A stretch of 40,702 nt of DNA from the NCBI GenBank assembly GCA_902798015.1, contig CADBVL010000003.1, positions 42,857-83,558 on the forward strand. The letters run 5' to 3'. The notes beneath the pieces are model-generated. The model was given only the letters and a program-made list of their open reading frames with translations, made no database searches and was not told where the DNA came from. This document shows, piece by piece, positions 1 to 6,951 of the stretch (within the stretch, counting starts at the first letter, position 1; each line of letters opens with the position of its first letter). This DNA comes from an uncultured Bacteroidales bacterium (GTDB lineage Bacteria > Bacteroidota > Bacteroidia > Bacteroidales > Paludibacteraceae). The translations under genes were made by a program, and so were the position numbers.

Positions 1-128
1 CCCCGATATGGATCAATGCGGCGCGTATAAAAGCCACCATCCTTGTCTCGTTGAATAATATACGGACTGTCTTTCTTGAGAGAGCCCGTTAGAGAATCTA
101 CGCGATTAGTGAGAAATAATTTTGCCAT
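1..128 (-). CDS. small hypothetical protein, N-terminal part only
   Basis: An open frame starts with ATG at 128 and runs off the left edge, so only about 42 residues are visible. They begin MAKLFLTNRVDSL and contain TGSLKKDS and a basic, aromatic stretch (FYTRRIDPYRG). No domain is recognised and there is no signal peptide or membrane segment. The N-terminal pattern N-x-VDSL-x-G also occurs in the small protein at 17751-18104 (VNIVDSLQGN), so the two may belong to one Bacteroidales family of short basic proteins; this rests on a short match only. It lies downstream of tcdA on the same strand, separated by an 11-bp-periodic repeat. No clear TAnnTTTG promoter precedes it. Confidence 0.5.
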   Translation of the reverse strand, partial: MAKLFLTNRVDSLTGSLKKDSPYIIQRDKDGGFYTRRIDPYR

Positions 129-141
129 ATTTTCAATCTTT

Positions 142-207
142 GCATGCCTTTACCTAGGGTTCTTATGCTGGTCTTAAGCAGGTCTTAAGCTGGTTTTATG
201 CTGGGTG
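142..207 (-). repeat. 11-bp-periodic intergenic repeat
   Basis: On the plus strand, four consecutive 11-base units at 162-205 read CTTATGCTGGT, CTTAAGCAGGT, CTTAAGCTGGT and TTTATGCTGGG. On the minus strand the same period can be extended to about 207 (a unit with AGCACCC) and to about 142 (TAGGTAAAGGC). It fills the gap between tcdA and the partial gene at the left edge. A 12-bp palindrome CCCTAATTAGGG at 211-222 adjoins it and covers the tcdA stop codon. See also the arrays at 18102-18200 and 30649-30747. Confidence 0.7.
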
Positions 208-212
208 CTACC

Positions 213-941
213 CTAATTAGGGGTACCACTCCTCCTTATATCTTCCACCACCAAACTCGCTAACGTGCACCCGAACACCGCCGTCACTTGCATCAAAGAT
301 CCTCGGGTCTCACATTGCTGCGCTTGTTCTGTGGAATAGACGCAGCGTATTTTTTTGTTCGGGTGCTGACCGATTTTCTTCATTCGTGCCCTTACCGCCT
401 TCGCCAACGCATCACCCTTAATACTCATCAACTCGCCCGTCGTTACTTTTGTGGGATCAAATCGAAGCGCCGCGCCCATACTACTAAACACTTTACTCCC
501 GCGTACGCGCGACGCGTATAATATAAGGTCTGCCTTCGCCGGCACATCATCAATCGCATCTATAATGTAGTCGAAAGTGGAAAGTTGAAAATCGTATGAC
601 TCCTTCCCTTTAGGGAGGGACGGAGTAGGCTCATACCGCTTTTGAAGCGCCACTATCTCCGCCTCTGGATTGATGGTCAGCAAACGTTCACGGAGCACCT
701 CTACTTTCGGACGACCGATGGTCTCGCGGGTGGCGGGTAACTGCCGGTTCACATTCGACGGTTGGACAGTGTCGCCATCCACGATAGTTAGATGAGTCAG
801 TCCGGTACGGATTAGTGCTTCCGCGGCATACGATCCTACTCCGCCTACGCCGAAGAGGATGACGCGCTTCGTGCGTAAGGATTCCATCGTTTCGGCACCT
901 AAAAGGGCTTCACTTCTGCTGAAAAAATCATCCATATTCAT
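213..941 (-). CDS. tcdA: TcdA-like tRNA threonylcarbamoyladenosine dehydratase (ThiF/MoeB family)
   Basis: E1-like ATP-dependent enzyme; TcdA cyclises t6A to ct6A in ANN-decoding tRNAs. The N-terminus (DDFFSRSEALLG) and the nucleotide-binding loop GVGGVGS (about residues 31-37), followed by DGDTVQPSNVNRQ and the later YIIDAIDDV, are typical of the family. Length of about 242 residues is normal. ATG codons at 941 and 935 are both possible. A promoter sits directly upstream (-7 box at 954-961), so the leader would be only a few bases. Residues of about 105-118 (PTPSLPKGKESYDF) look like an insertion relative to the family; their DNA (603-631) is a repeat also found in aroC and cysS. The related subfamilies MoeB and ThiF are less likely because no partner genes are present. 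Confidence 0.88.
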   Translation of the reverse strand: MNMDDFFSRSEALLGAETMESLRTKRVILFGVGGVGSYAAEALIRTGLTHLTIVDGDTVQPSNVNRQLPATRETIGRPKVEVLRERLLTINPEAEIVALQKRYEPTPSLPKGKESYDFQLSTFDYIIDAIDDVPAKADLILYASRVRGSKVFSSMGAALRFDPTKVTTGELMSIKGDALAKAVRARMKKIGQHPNKKIRCVYSTEQAQQCETRGSLMQVTAVFGCTLASLVVEDIRRSGTPN

Positions 942-953
942 CAAATTTGCCTG

Positions 954-985
954 CAAAAATACAAAAAAAGAGGCATGTACGCAAA
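954..985 (-). promoter_or_regulatory. promoter of tcdA
   Basis: On the minus strand, TTTG (982-985) and TATTTTTG (954-961) are separated by exactly 20 bases, matching the Bacteroidetes -33/-7 pattern. The predicted transcript start falls about 6-12 bases before the tcdA ATG. Confidence 0.7.
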
Positions 986-996
986 AAAAATGCGTT

Positions 997-1034
997 TTTT
1001 TTTGGTCAATTCAAAAAAAAGCAGTACTTTTGCA
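997..1034 (+). repeat. 38-bp promoter-bearing repeat, copy 1
   Basis: Identical to 30071-30108 (upstream of rplS) over 38 bases, from the T-run through GGTCAATTC, the A-run and GCAGTACTTTTGCA. Weaker similarity continues upstream (an A-run followed by GCG and a T-run). Confidence 0.85.
1001..1032 (+). promoter_or_regulatory. promoter of tRNA-Leu/rpsU
   Basis: TTTG at 1001-1004 and TACTTTTG at 1025-1032 with a 20-base spacer. It probably drives a primary transcript containing the tRNA and rpsU, as no other promoter is seen before rpsU. Confidence 0.8.
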
Positions 1035-1079
1035 CGCTTTTTTCCCCGCAAGGGGGAGAGAGTCGCGCTAAACGCGCGA

Positions 1080-1159
1080 GCCCAGGTGGCGGAATTGGTA
1101 GACGCGTTGGTCTCAAACACCAATGGGAAACCGTGCCGGTTCGATCCCGGCCCTGGGTA
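1080..1159 (+). tRNA. tRNA-Leu (anticodon CAA)
   Basis: Acceptor GCCCAGG pairs with CCTGGGT (first pair G-U); D-arm GCG/CGC around GAATTGGTAGA; anticodon stem TTGGT/ACCAA with loop CTCAAAC gives anticodon CAA (codon UUG); a class II variable arm of about 11 bases; T-arm GCCGG-TTCGATC-CCGGC; discriminator A at 1159. The following bases are CCCCA, so a CCA end is not encoded in register and would be added enzymatically. The long variable region supports leucine identity. Confidence 0.93.
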
Positions 1160-1249
1160 CCCCAAAAAAGAGAAATAATAAAGGTCAGGCGGGAGACTTA
1201 AACATCCGCTATAACTCAAAACAGGCTAACTGCCCGGAGAGTTCACGAA

Positions 1250-1259
1250 AAAGGAGGTG
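1250..1259 (+). promoter_or_regulatory. strong Shine-Dalgarno sequence of rpsU
   Basis: AAAGGAGGTG is complementary over 10 bases to the usual 16S rRNA 3' end (CACCUCCUUU). AGGAGG (1252-1257) is 8 bases before the ATG at 1266. Other starts in the window mostly have A-rich leaders without such a match. The site sets the rpsU start at 1266 rather than at the in-frame GTG at 1257. Confidence 0.9.
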
Positions 1260-1265
1260 TATGCA

Positions 1266-1460
1266 ATGATTATCGTTCCTGTTAAAGAAGGTGAGAACAT
1301 CGAGCGCGCGATTAAGAAATTCAAACGCAAATTCGATAAGACGGGTGTCGTTAAAGAGCTCCGTCGTCGTCAACAATTCGACAAACCGAGTGAGTTGAAG
1401 CGAATCAAGATGGCGCATGCTAAGTATGTGCAATCGTTGCACGCTCACGACGATATGTAA
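1266..1460 (+). CDS. rpsU: 30S ribosomal protein bS21
   Basis: A 64-residue basic protein beginning MIIVPVKEGENIERAIKKFK, with the RRRQQFDKPSE segment typical of bS21. It sits on the 30S platform near the anti-Shine-Dalgarno end of 16S rRNA. In Bacteroidetes ribosomes bS21, with bS18 and bS6, is known to help sequester the anti-SD sequence, and rpsU of Flavobacterium is known to carry a strong SD that lets bS21-poor ribosomes translate it. The perfect SD here fits such autoregulation (inference for this organism). It is about 100 bases downstream of tRNA-Leu, probably on the same transcript, and ends at an intrinsic terminator. Confidence 0.97.
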   Translation: MIIVPVKEGENIERAIKKFKRKFDKTGVVKELRRRQQFDKPSELKRIKMAHAKYVQSLHAHDDM

Positions 1461-1462
1461 TT

Positions 1463-1491
1463 AAAAAGACCGCAGACGCGGTCTTTTTTTT
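1463..1491. terminator. bidirectional intrinsic terminator between rpsU and recG
   Basis: A-run, then GACCGC (1468-1473), loop AGAC, GCGGTC (1478-1483) and a T-run of eight. The flanking A- and T-runs make it usable from both sides by the converging rpsU and recG. Confidence 0.92.
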
Positions 1492-3580
1492 AACTGATCT
1501 CTCCCCAGTTGTGTACTTCCTGGCGCAGGAAATCCAGTTGGCGCTTATATATCCGGTTGCGCTCGTCTTCGAGCAAGGGATCGGCATCCAGTATCTCCAT
1601 CGCCGCACGGCGTGCTAACTCCACCAACTGGCCATCCGTGGCGAGGTTCGCTATCTGCAAGTTGAAAGGTGTACCCGACTGCTGCGTTCCTTCCAGGTCA
1701 CCGGCACCACGTAACTTCAGATCTGCCTCCGCTACACGGAAACCGTCGTTGGTAGCCACCATGATCTCCATGCGCTGCCGTGTCTCCTTAGTCAGTTCGG
1801 TACGGGTGAGCAACAGGCAGTAACTCTGGTCCGCTCCACGGCCTACGCGTCCGCGTAACTGGTGCAACTGACTCAACCCGAATCGCTCGGCATTCTGGAT
1901 AATCATCACCGACGCATTCGGTACGTTCACCCCCACCTCAATCACGGTCGTAGCCACGAGGATCTGTGTCTCGCCGGAGATGAAGCGCTGCATCTGAAGG
2001 TCTTTGTCTGCTGCCTTCATCTGGCCGTGCACCATCGAGATCTTATATTCCGGAAAAGCCTCACACAGTTCATTGAAGCCGTTCTGCAAGTCCTGTAAGT
2101 CCAGTTTCTCATTCTCTTTGATAAGCGGGAAGACCACGTATATCTGCCGCCCTTCTTCTATCTGTTTACGTACGAAGGAATATACCTGTGCGCGGCGTTG
2201 CAGGGGGTAATGTATCGTCTGAACGGGCTTGCGTCCCGGCGGTAACTCATCGATGACCGACACGCGCAGGTCGCCGTAGATCGTCATTGCGAGTGTACGC
2301 GGGATAGGCGTCGCCGTCATCACCAATATATGAGGAGGTGTCTCATTTTTGGTCCATAACTTCGCCCGTTGAGCCACGCCGAAACGGTGCTGCTCATCGA
2401 TGATGACGAGGCCGAGGTTCTTCCATTGCACCGTATCTTCTATCAGGGCGTGCGTGCCGATGAGGATATGGATCGTGCCGTTCATTAGTCCATTATGGAT
2501 CGGCACGCGGTTCTTCGCCGAGACGCTACCGGTGAGGAGGGCAACATGAACGGCATCGCCGAGCGGTGCCAGAAAGTTCTTGAGGGTCTCGTAATGCTGG
2601 TTGGCTAATATCTCCGTCGGCGCCATGATACATGTCTGGTAGCCGTTATCGACCGCCAAGAGACAACAGAGCAGCGCCACCAGCGTCTTACCCGAACCTA
2701 CATCTCCCTGCAACAGGCGGTTCATTTGATGACCCGACTTCAGGTCCTCGTGTATTTCTCGGATGACCCGTTTCTGCGCATTGGTCAGTTCAAAAGGAAG
2801 GGATTTATATAGAGCATGGAAGCGGCTGCCCACCATCGGCATGGAAAAACCCGGATTCTGTTCCCTGCGCTTCATCTGTCGAAGCAACTGCAGTTGCACG
2901 AAGAACAGTTCCTCGAACTTGAGTCGCGCCCGCGCGGCCTGCATGCTCCGTGTGTCACGCGGGAAATGCACATTGAGAAGCGCGTCCGTGAGCGACATCA
3001 GATGATGATGCTGCAGTACGTCCGCGCCTATCGTATCCGGTACACCCGCCTTCAAGTCCGGCAACAGGTCCGAGATGATGGTACGTATCGCCTTGGAGTT
3101 CAGGTTGATACGCTTCATCTTCTCCGTCGTGTTGTAATACGGCTCCAGTCCCTGCGTCATCTCCGGCGTCACCTTGTCCCAAGGCGTCAAGTCCGGATGG
3201 ACGAAGTTATAGGTATGATTGAAACGGGAGGGCTTGCCGAAGAGCAGGTATTTGACGCCTTTGGATAACTTGACGTATTGCACCCCGCGGAACCATACTA
3301 GTTCGCATTGGTGCACACCATCGTTGAACATCGCTACCAGGCGTTGCGCCTTGCCGATACCCGTCACGTGCCATTCAGTCACTTCTCCGACAATCTGTAC
3401 GTAGGTATCTTCGTCCTCTATCTCCGCGATACGGTAGAAACGACTGCGGTCGATATACTTATAGGGATAATAGCGCAGCAAATCCATCGCTGTGCGGACG
3501 CCCAGCTCTGAACGAAGAATGTCGGCACGCTTGGCGCCGACATTCTTACAATACGCTATATCTCTATAAGCGAGTTCCAT
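1490..3580 (-). CDS. recG: ATP-dependent DNA helicase RecG
   Basis: A 696-residue superfamily 2 helicase that remodels stalled forks and branched DNA. The N-terminal wedge/OB region (about 1-250) precedes the helicase core: Walker A GDVGSGKT (292-299), APTEIL (motif Ia), DEQH (395-398), TATPIPRT (motif III) and the C-terminal QLRGRVGRG (motif VI). The length is normal for the family. It is 37 bases downstream of tonB on the same strand and may be co-transcribed with it. The stop codon lies inside the terminator shared with rpsU. Confidence 0.97.
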   Translation of the reverse strand: MELAYRDIAYCKNVGAKRADILRSELGVRTAMDLLRYYPYKYIDRSRFYRIAEIEDEDTYVQIVGEVTEWHVTGIGKAQRLVAMFNDGVHQCELVWFRGVQYVKLSKGVKYLLFGKPSRFNHTYNFVHPDLTPWDKVTPEMTQGLEPYYNTTEKMKRINLNSKAIRTIISDLLPDLKAGVPDTIGADVLQHHHLMSLTDALLNVHFPRDTRSMQAARARLKFEELFFVQLQLLRQMKRREQNPGFSMPMVGSRFHALYKSLPFELTNAQKRVIREIHEDLKSGHQMNRLLQGDVGSGKTLVALLCCLLAVDNGYQTCIMAPTEILANQHYETLKNFLAPLGDAVHVALLTGSVSAKNRVPIHNGLMNGTIHILIGTHALIEDTVQWKNLGLVIIDEQHRFGVAQRAKLWTKNETPPHILVMTATPIPRTLAMTIYGDLRVSVIDELPPGRKPVQTIHYPLQRRAQVYSFVRKQIEEGRQIYVVFPLIKENEKLDLQDLQNGFNELCEAFPEYKISMVHGQMKAADKDLQMQRFISGETQILVATTVIEVGVNVPNASVMIIQNAERFGLSQLHQLRGRVGRGADQSYCLLLTRTELTKETRQRMEIMVATNDGFRVAEADLKLRGAGDLEGTQQSGTPFNLQIANLATDGQLVELARRAAMEILDADPLLEDERNRIYKRQLDFLRQEVHNWGEIS

Positions 3581-3617
3581 AAATCCGCATGGTTAAGCGG
3601 GTGTCGAGCCTCTCGAC

Positions 3618-4295
3618 TTATTGGAGTTTGAAGTTCACCGGCACCGTGTATTTCACACGTACAGCCTTACCACGCTGCTTACCCGGTTTCCATTTCGGCA
3701 TCGACTTGATGACACGAACGGCCTCTTTGTCGAGCGATGCATCACCACCGGAACGAACGACCTCTACATCTACAATCGAGCCGTCACGGTTTACCACGAA
3801 CTGGCAGATTACACGACCTTGGATACCGTTCTCCTGCGCAATAACAGGATACTTCACATTCTCGCTCAGATACTTGAACAACGCTTGTTGACCACCCGGG
3901 AACTCCGGCATGGACTCAACGACCACGAAGACAACTTCTTCTTCCTCTTCCTCAACCGGCGCTTCTACCGGCGCAGCGATAACCACCTCGGTCTCGTTCT
4001 CCTCCGTAGATACCTCGATCGTCTCGGTCTCTACGTTATCCTCTACGACGTTCAGCACTTCCACTTCCTGTACAGCAGGAGGGGGAGGGGGAGGAGGAGT
4101 CTCTTGACTCGTTTGCTGAATCTCAACTTCTTCCTCAAAGAGGAACTCCGTGTCGGTCACTTCATACTTCGTCACCTCACGCTCGGTCCATTCCAATGCT
4201 ACGTAGCAAAGACTGAGCACAAAGACAAGACCCATCAATACATAGATAATCTTGTCGTTCTCAAGACTGGCTTTTTCAGATTTCTTAACTTGCAT
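3618..4295 (-). CDS. TonB-family energy transducer
   Basis: 225 residues: a short cytoplasmic N-terminus, one membrane segment (about 19-34, IYVLMGLVFVLSLCYVAL), an acidic and proline-rich periplasmic linker with a run of seven prolines and a run of glutamates, and a C-terminal TonB domain (about 125-225) containing FPGGQQALFKYLSENVKYP, GIQGRVICQFVVNRDGSI and KWKPGKQRGKAVRVKYTVPVNF. TonB passes proton-motive energy from ExbBD to outer-membrane receptors. No exbB or exbD adjoins it, as is common for extra Bacteroidetes TonB proteins. It has its own promoter, divergent from ssb. Confidence 0.92.
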   Translation of the reverse strand: MQVKKSEKASLENDKIIYVLMGLVFVLSLCYVALEWTEREVTKYEVTDTEFLFEEEVEIQQTSQETPPPPPPPAVQEVEVLNVVEDNVETETIEVSTEENETEVVIAAPVEAPVEEEEEEVVFVVVESMPEFPGGQQALFKYLSENVKYPVIAQENGIQGRVICQFVVNRDGSIVDVEVVRSGGDASLDKEAVRVIKSMPKWKPGKQRGKAVRVKYTVPVNFKLQ

Positions 4296-4334
4296 ATCTT
4301 GTGTTTTTTAGGTCGTAGTTACCAAAATCGGCTA

Positions 4335-4366
4335 CAAAGGTACAACAAAAATTGCACATATGCAAA
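4335..4366 (-). promoter_or_regulatory. promoter of tonB
   Basis: Minus strand: TTTG (4363-4366), 20-base spacer, TACCTTTG (4335-4342). The spacer starts with the near-palindrome TTGCATATGTGCAA (4352-4365). Confidence 0.82.
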
Positions 4367-4400
4367 TATTTGCGCGATTTTCTTAATTTTTTTATAAAAA

Positions 4401-4432
4401 TTTGCATATATACTTTTTTTTTCGTACTTTTG
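4401..4432 (+). promoter_or_regulatory. promoter of ssb
   Basis: TTTG (4401-4404), 20-base spacer, TACTTTTG (4425-4432). The -33 box continues as TTTGCATATATAC. It is divergent from the tonB promoter. Confidence 0.82.
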
Positions 4433-4487
4433 CAGTCGCAAAAGTTTTTTAACCCATTTCATTTAACCAACAAGTAAAAAGAAAAGT

Positions 4488-4952
4488 ATGTCAAGCGTAA
4501 ACAAAGTAATCCTTATCGGCAATGTCGGAAATGACCCCGAAGTACGTTATTTAGACCGCGGCGTTGCTATTGCAACTTTCAATCTCGCAACTACAGAGCG
4601 CGGGTATGTAATGCAAAACGGAACACAAGTGCCGGATGTTACGGAATGGCACGCGATTGTCCTCTGGCGCAACCTTGCTGAATGGGCACAGCAGAACTTG
4701 CGAAAAAGTATGAAAATCTATGTAGAGGGCAAACTCAAAACACGTTCATGGGAGAAAGACGGGCAGATTCGTCGCAAGACGGAGATCGTTGCAGAGAACG
4801 TACAGATCCTCTACAAACCCGAGCAATACAGACGAAATGACAATCTGAATGCCGCAGAACCACTGAGCGAAGAGCCGGAGAATGTGAACGATGAGGCTTC
4901 GGAATCTCAAGAGACACAGCAGAGCGGCGGATTCTTTAACAATATTTTCTGA
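4488..4952 (+). CDS. ssb: single-stranded DNA-binding protein
   Basis: 154 residues; N-terminal OB fold (about 1-110) beginning MSSVNKVILIGNVGNDPEVRY with the family segments WHAIVLWRNLAEWA and IYVEGKLKTRSWEKDG, followed by an acidic, disordered tail. The C-terminus is GGFFNNIF instead of the usual acidic tip ending in DDIPF or DDLPF that recruits repair and replication partners. The stop overlaps the next start (TGATG), which suggests translational coupling. The leader is A-rich without an SD. Confidence 0.96.
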   Translation: MSSVNKVILIGNVGNDPEVRYLDRGVAIATFNLATTERGYVMQNGTQVPDVTEWHAIVLWRNLAEWAQQNLRKSMKIYVEGKLKTRSWEKDGQIRRKTEIVAENVQILYKPEQYRRNDNLNAAEPLSEEPENVNDEASESQETQQSGGFFNNIF

Positions 4953-5914
4953 TGACCAACAAAGAACGATACATCGAATGGGCCGGTGAGCAGGAGTATA
5001 TACCGATCTCGATGACCCCGTGGTGGCTGGATGCCGTTTGTGCAGGGAAAGAATGGGATGTACTGCTGGCTGAGGACGAGAAAGGAAATATCCTCGGCGC
5101 CATGCCCTACTTACTGCGCAAGCGCGCGTGGTATAGATATATTGTGATGCCGCAGCTGTCGCAGACAGGAGGTATATGGGTGACGGCGGAGGTGACGGCA
5201 GATCGCTGGAGAACCGCGGAAGTATGCCGTAAGATCAAAGAGCAGCTGGACAAGATGGGGCTGGCCTACTACTACCAGCAGTACCTGCCCGGCAGTCTGT
5301 GTGTCGATGCCATGCGCGCTTTGGGTTTCAAAGCGCACGAGCGGATCACCTATCGCGTGGAAGACCTCAGCGACATGGACAAAGTGATTGAATCGTTCAG
5401 CAAGAACAAACGCCGCCAGTTGCAGAAAGCTCTGTCCTTGCGCGTAGAGCATAACAAGATCGAAGCGGAGCAGTTCTTCCAACTCCACCAGCAATGGATG
5501 CAGGCACGAGGGCGGAAGGTCAGTTATTCGCGTGAGTTCCTTCTGGTACTCGAGCGCAAGGCCAAGCGTCTCAATCAATGCGAGATACTGAGCATAAGCA
5601 ATGCCGATGGACAAGCCTACGCAGCTGCTTTTCTGGTGTGGGACAAGAACTACTTGTACTACCTCATCCCTGCGTACGACCGTGCATTCGCCGAGTCAGG
5701 TGCGTCAGCACTCTTGGTGCTCGAAGCTATGAAGTTAGCCCGCGAGAAACATGTGCATTTCGATTTTGAAGGCTCGATGGACCGCGGCATCGCGAAACAC
5801 TACAAGCAGTTCGGCTCTATCCCCGTGACGTACTATTCGGTGGAGCATTACTATAAACCTATTTTCCGGCTCGCTATCTGGTTTCAGAAATTAAGGGAAC
5901 TGAAGTACAAGTAA
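4952..5914 (+). CDS. GNAT/FemAB-like acyltransferase
   Basis: 320 residues, no signal peptide. The layout resembles the FemAB/CelD-type GNAT superfamily: an N-terminal half with WWLDAVC and GAMPYLLRKR, a middle segment SFSKNKRRQLQKAL, and a C-terminal GNAT-like half with AAAFLVWDKNYLYYLIPAYDR and HFDFEGSMDRGIAKHYKQFG. Such proteins transfer aminoacyl or acyl groups to cell-wall or polysaccharide precursors; the substrate here is unknown. Start and stop overlap ssb and the GT4 gene by one base each, so the three are probably one operon. An envelope role is inferred from the neighbouring glycosyltransferases. Confidence 0.75.
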   Translation: MTNKERYIEWAGEQEYIPISMTPWWLDAVCAGKEWDVLLAEDEKGNILGAMPYLLRKRAWYRYIVMPQLSQTGGIWVTAEVTADRWRTAEVCRKIKEQLDKMGLAYYYQQYLPGSLCVDAMRALGFKAHERITYRVEDLSDMDKVIESFSKNKRRQLQKALSLRVEHNKIEAEQFFQLHQQWMQARGRKVSYSREFLLVLERKAKRLNQCEILSISNADGQAYAAAFLVWDKNYLYYLIPAYDRAFAESGASALLVLEAMKLAREKHVHFDFEGSMDRGIAKHYKQFGSIPVTYYSVEHYYKPIFRLAIWFQKLRELKYK

Positions 5915-6951
5915 TGAGGGTCCTCTTTTTAACACCCTGGTACCCGTCGGAGCGCGACGCGATGGCGGGTCTTTTTGTCCAAAAGCACGTGGAGGCCGTC
6001 CGCGCGCAGGGTGTGGAAGTGCGCGTTATTCATTCGCAGACCTTAGGGGATACATGGCGTCAATGGAAAGCGCTGCAACGCGAAGGATGGATGCCTGACG
6101 TGGTGCAACTGAACGTCCTTCAGAAACAAGGGGTGTTGGCGCTTTGGATCAAAAGACGGTATAATATACCGTACATCATAGTGGAGCACTGGAGCGGATA
6201 CCTGCCTCAGAGCGGACAATTCCTCCGCATGCCGGTTCTCACGCGGCGGTTCTATGCCCGCGTAGCTGAAAAGGCCGAAGCGCTATTGACCGTCAGCATG
6301 CCTCTGCAACAAGCTATGCAGGCATGCGGTATCCATGCCAAGCAATGGGGACTGATAGACAATGTAGTGGATGATTTCTTCTTCCAGAAGAATCGGAATA
6401 CTCCGAATACTCGTAAGACCCTCCTGCATATCAGTTGTTTTGACGAGCGGGCGAAGAATATTCGCGGACTGCTGCTAGCCGTTAAGATGTTGGCGGTCCA
6501 ACAGCAGGATTTTCAGTTGGTATTGATCGGCACAGGCGTGGATTATGCCGAAGTGCGTGCTTTCTCGGACAGTCTGCATCTACCCGAAGGATTGCTTGTA
6601 TGGACCGGAGAATTGCCACCCCGCGAAGTGGCGGAGTGGTTGCGCAAAGCCGATGCGTTGGTGCTCAGCAGCCGATACGAGACCTACGGCGTAGTGCTGG
6701 CAGAAGCCGCAGCAGCAGGGGTGCCGATAGTGAGCACACCGGTAGGTATCGCCGAAGAGACGGCAGACCTGATCGTGCCGCATGAGATCGCGCAGAACAA
6801 ATCCGGCCGCTTCGCGGAGTTCATCGAGAGTATTTTATGGAGCACAGACTGTGTTGCCGGCAAAAAGCAGAACACAGCCCGATTCACCGCCGCAGCCGTC
6901 GGCAAAAAACTCAAAACGATTTATGATAGCTGTTTGCATCGCGACATATAA
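5914..6951 (+). CDS. glycosyltransferase family 4
   Basis: 345-residue GT-B enzyme. The N-terminal domain begins MRVLFLTPWYPSERDAMAG with FVQKHVEAV. The C-terminal nucleotide-sugar domain has RKADALVLSSRYETYGVVLAEAAAAG, including the E-x7-E pair of retaining GT4 enzymes, and then PIVSTPVG. It probably adds a sugar to a lipid-linked cell-surface glycan on the cytoplasmic side; donor and acceptor cannot be read from sequence. It starts in a TAATG overlap with the preceding gene and overlaps the following GT2 start by 29 bases. Confidence 0.9.
   Translation: MRVLFLTPWYPSERDAMAGLFVQKHVEAVRAQGVEVRVIHSQTLGDTWRQWKALQREGWMPDVVQLNVLQKQGVLALWIKRRYNIPYIIVEHWSGYLPQSGQFLRMPVLTRRFYARVAEKAEALLTVSMPLQQAMQACGIHAKQWGLIDNVVDDFFFQKNRNTPNTRKTLLHISCFDERAKNIRGLLLAVKMLAVQQQDFQLVLIGTGVDYAEVRAFSDSLHLPEGLLVWTGELPPREVAEWLRKADALVLSSRYETYGVVLAEAAAAGVPIVSTPVGIAEETADLIVPHEIAQNKSGRFAEFIESILWSTDCVAGKKQNTARFTAAAVGKKLKTIYDSCLHRDI

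Noticed and set aside
1160..1164. Encoded CCA end of tRNA-Leu
   Set aside because: The bases after the discriminator are CCCCA, so CCA is not in register.
1261..1269. ATG-CAA-TGA mini-ORF overlapping the rpsU start
   Set aside because: Its ATG is only 3 bases after the SD core, too close for efficient use; kept only as a side remark.
3621..4397. 258-residue plus-strand ORF opposite tonB
   Set aside because: It is the antisense shadow of tonB and has no family features or promoter.
6782..6922. N-terminal extension of the GT2 protein
   Set aside because: The extra residues are a shadow of the GT4 frame and do not look like a GT2 N-terminus; the ATG at 6923 fits the family.
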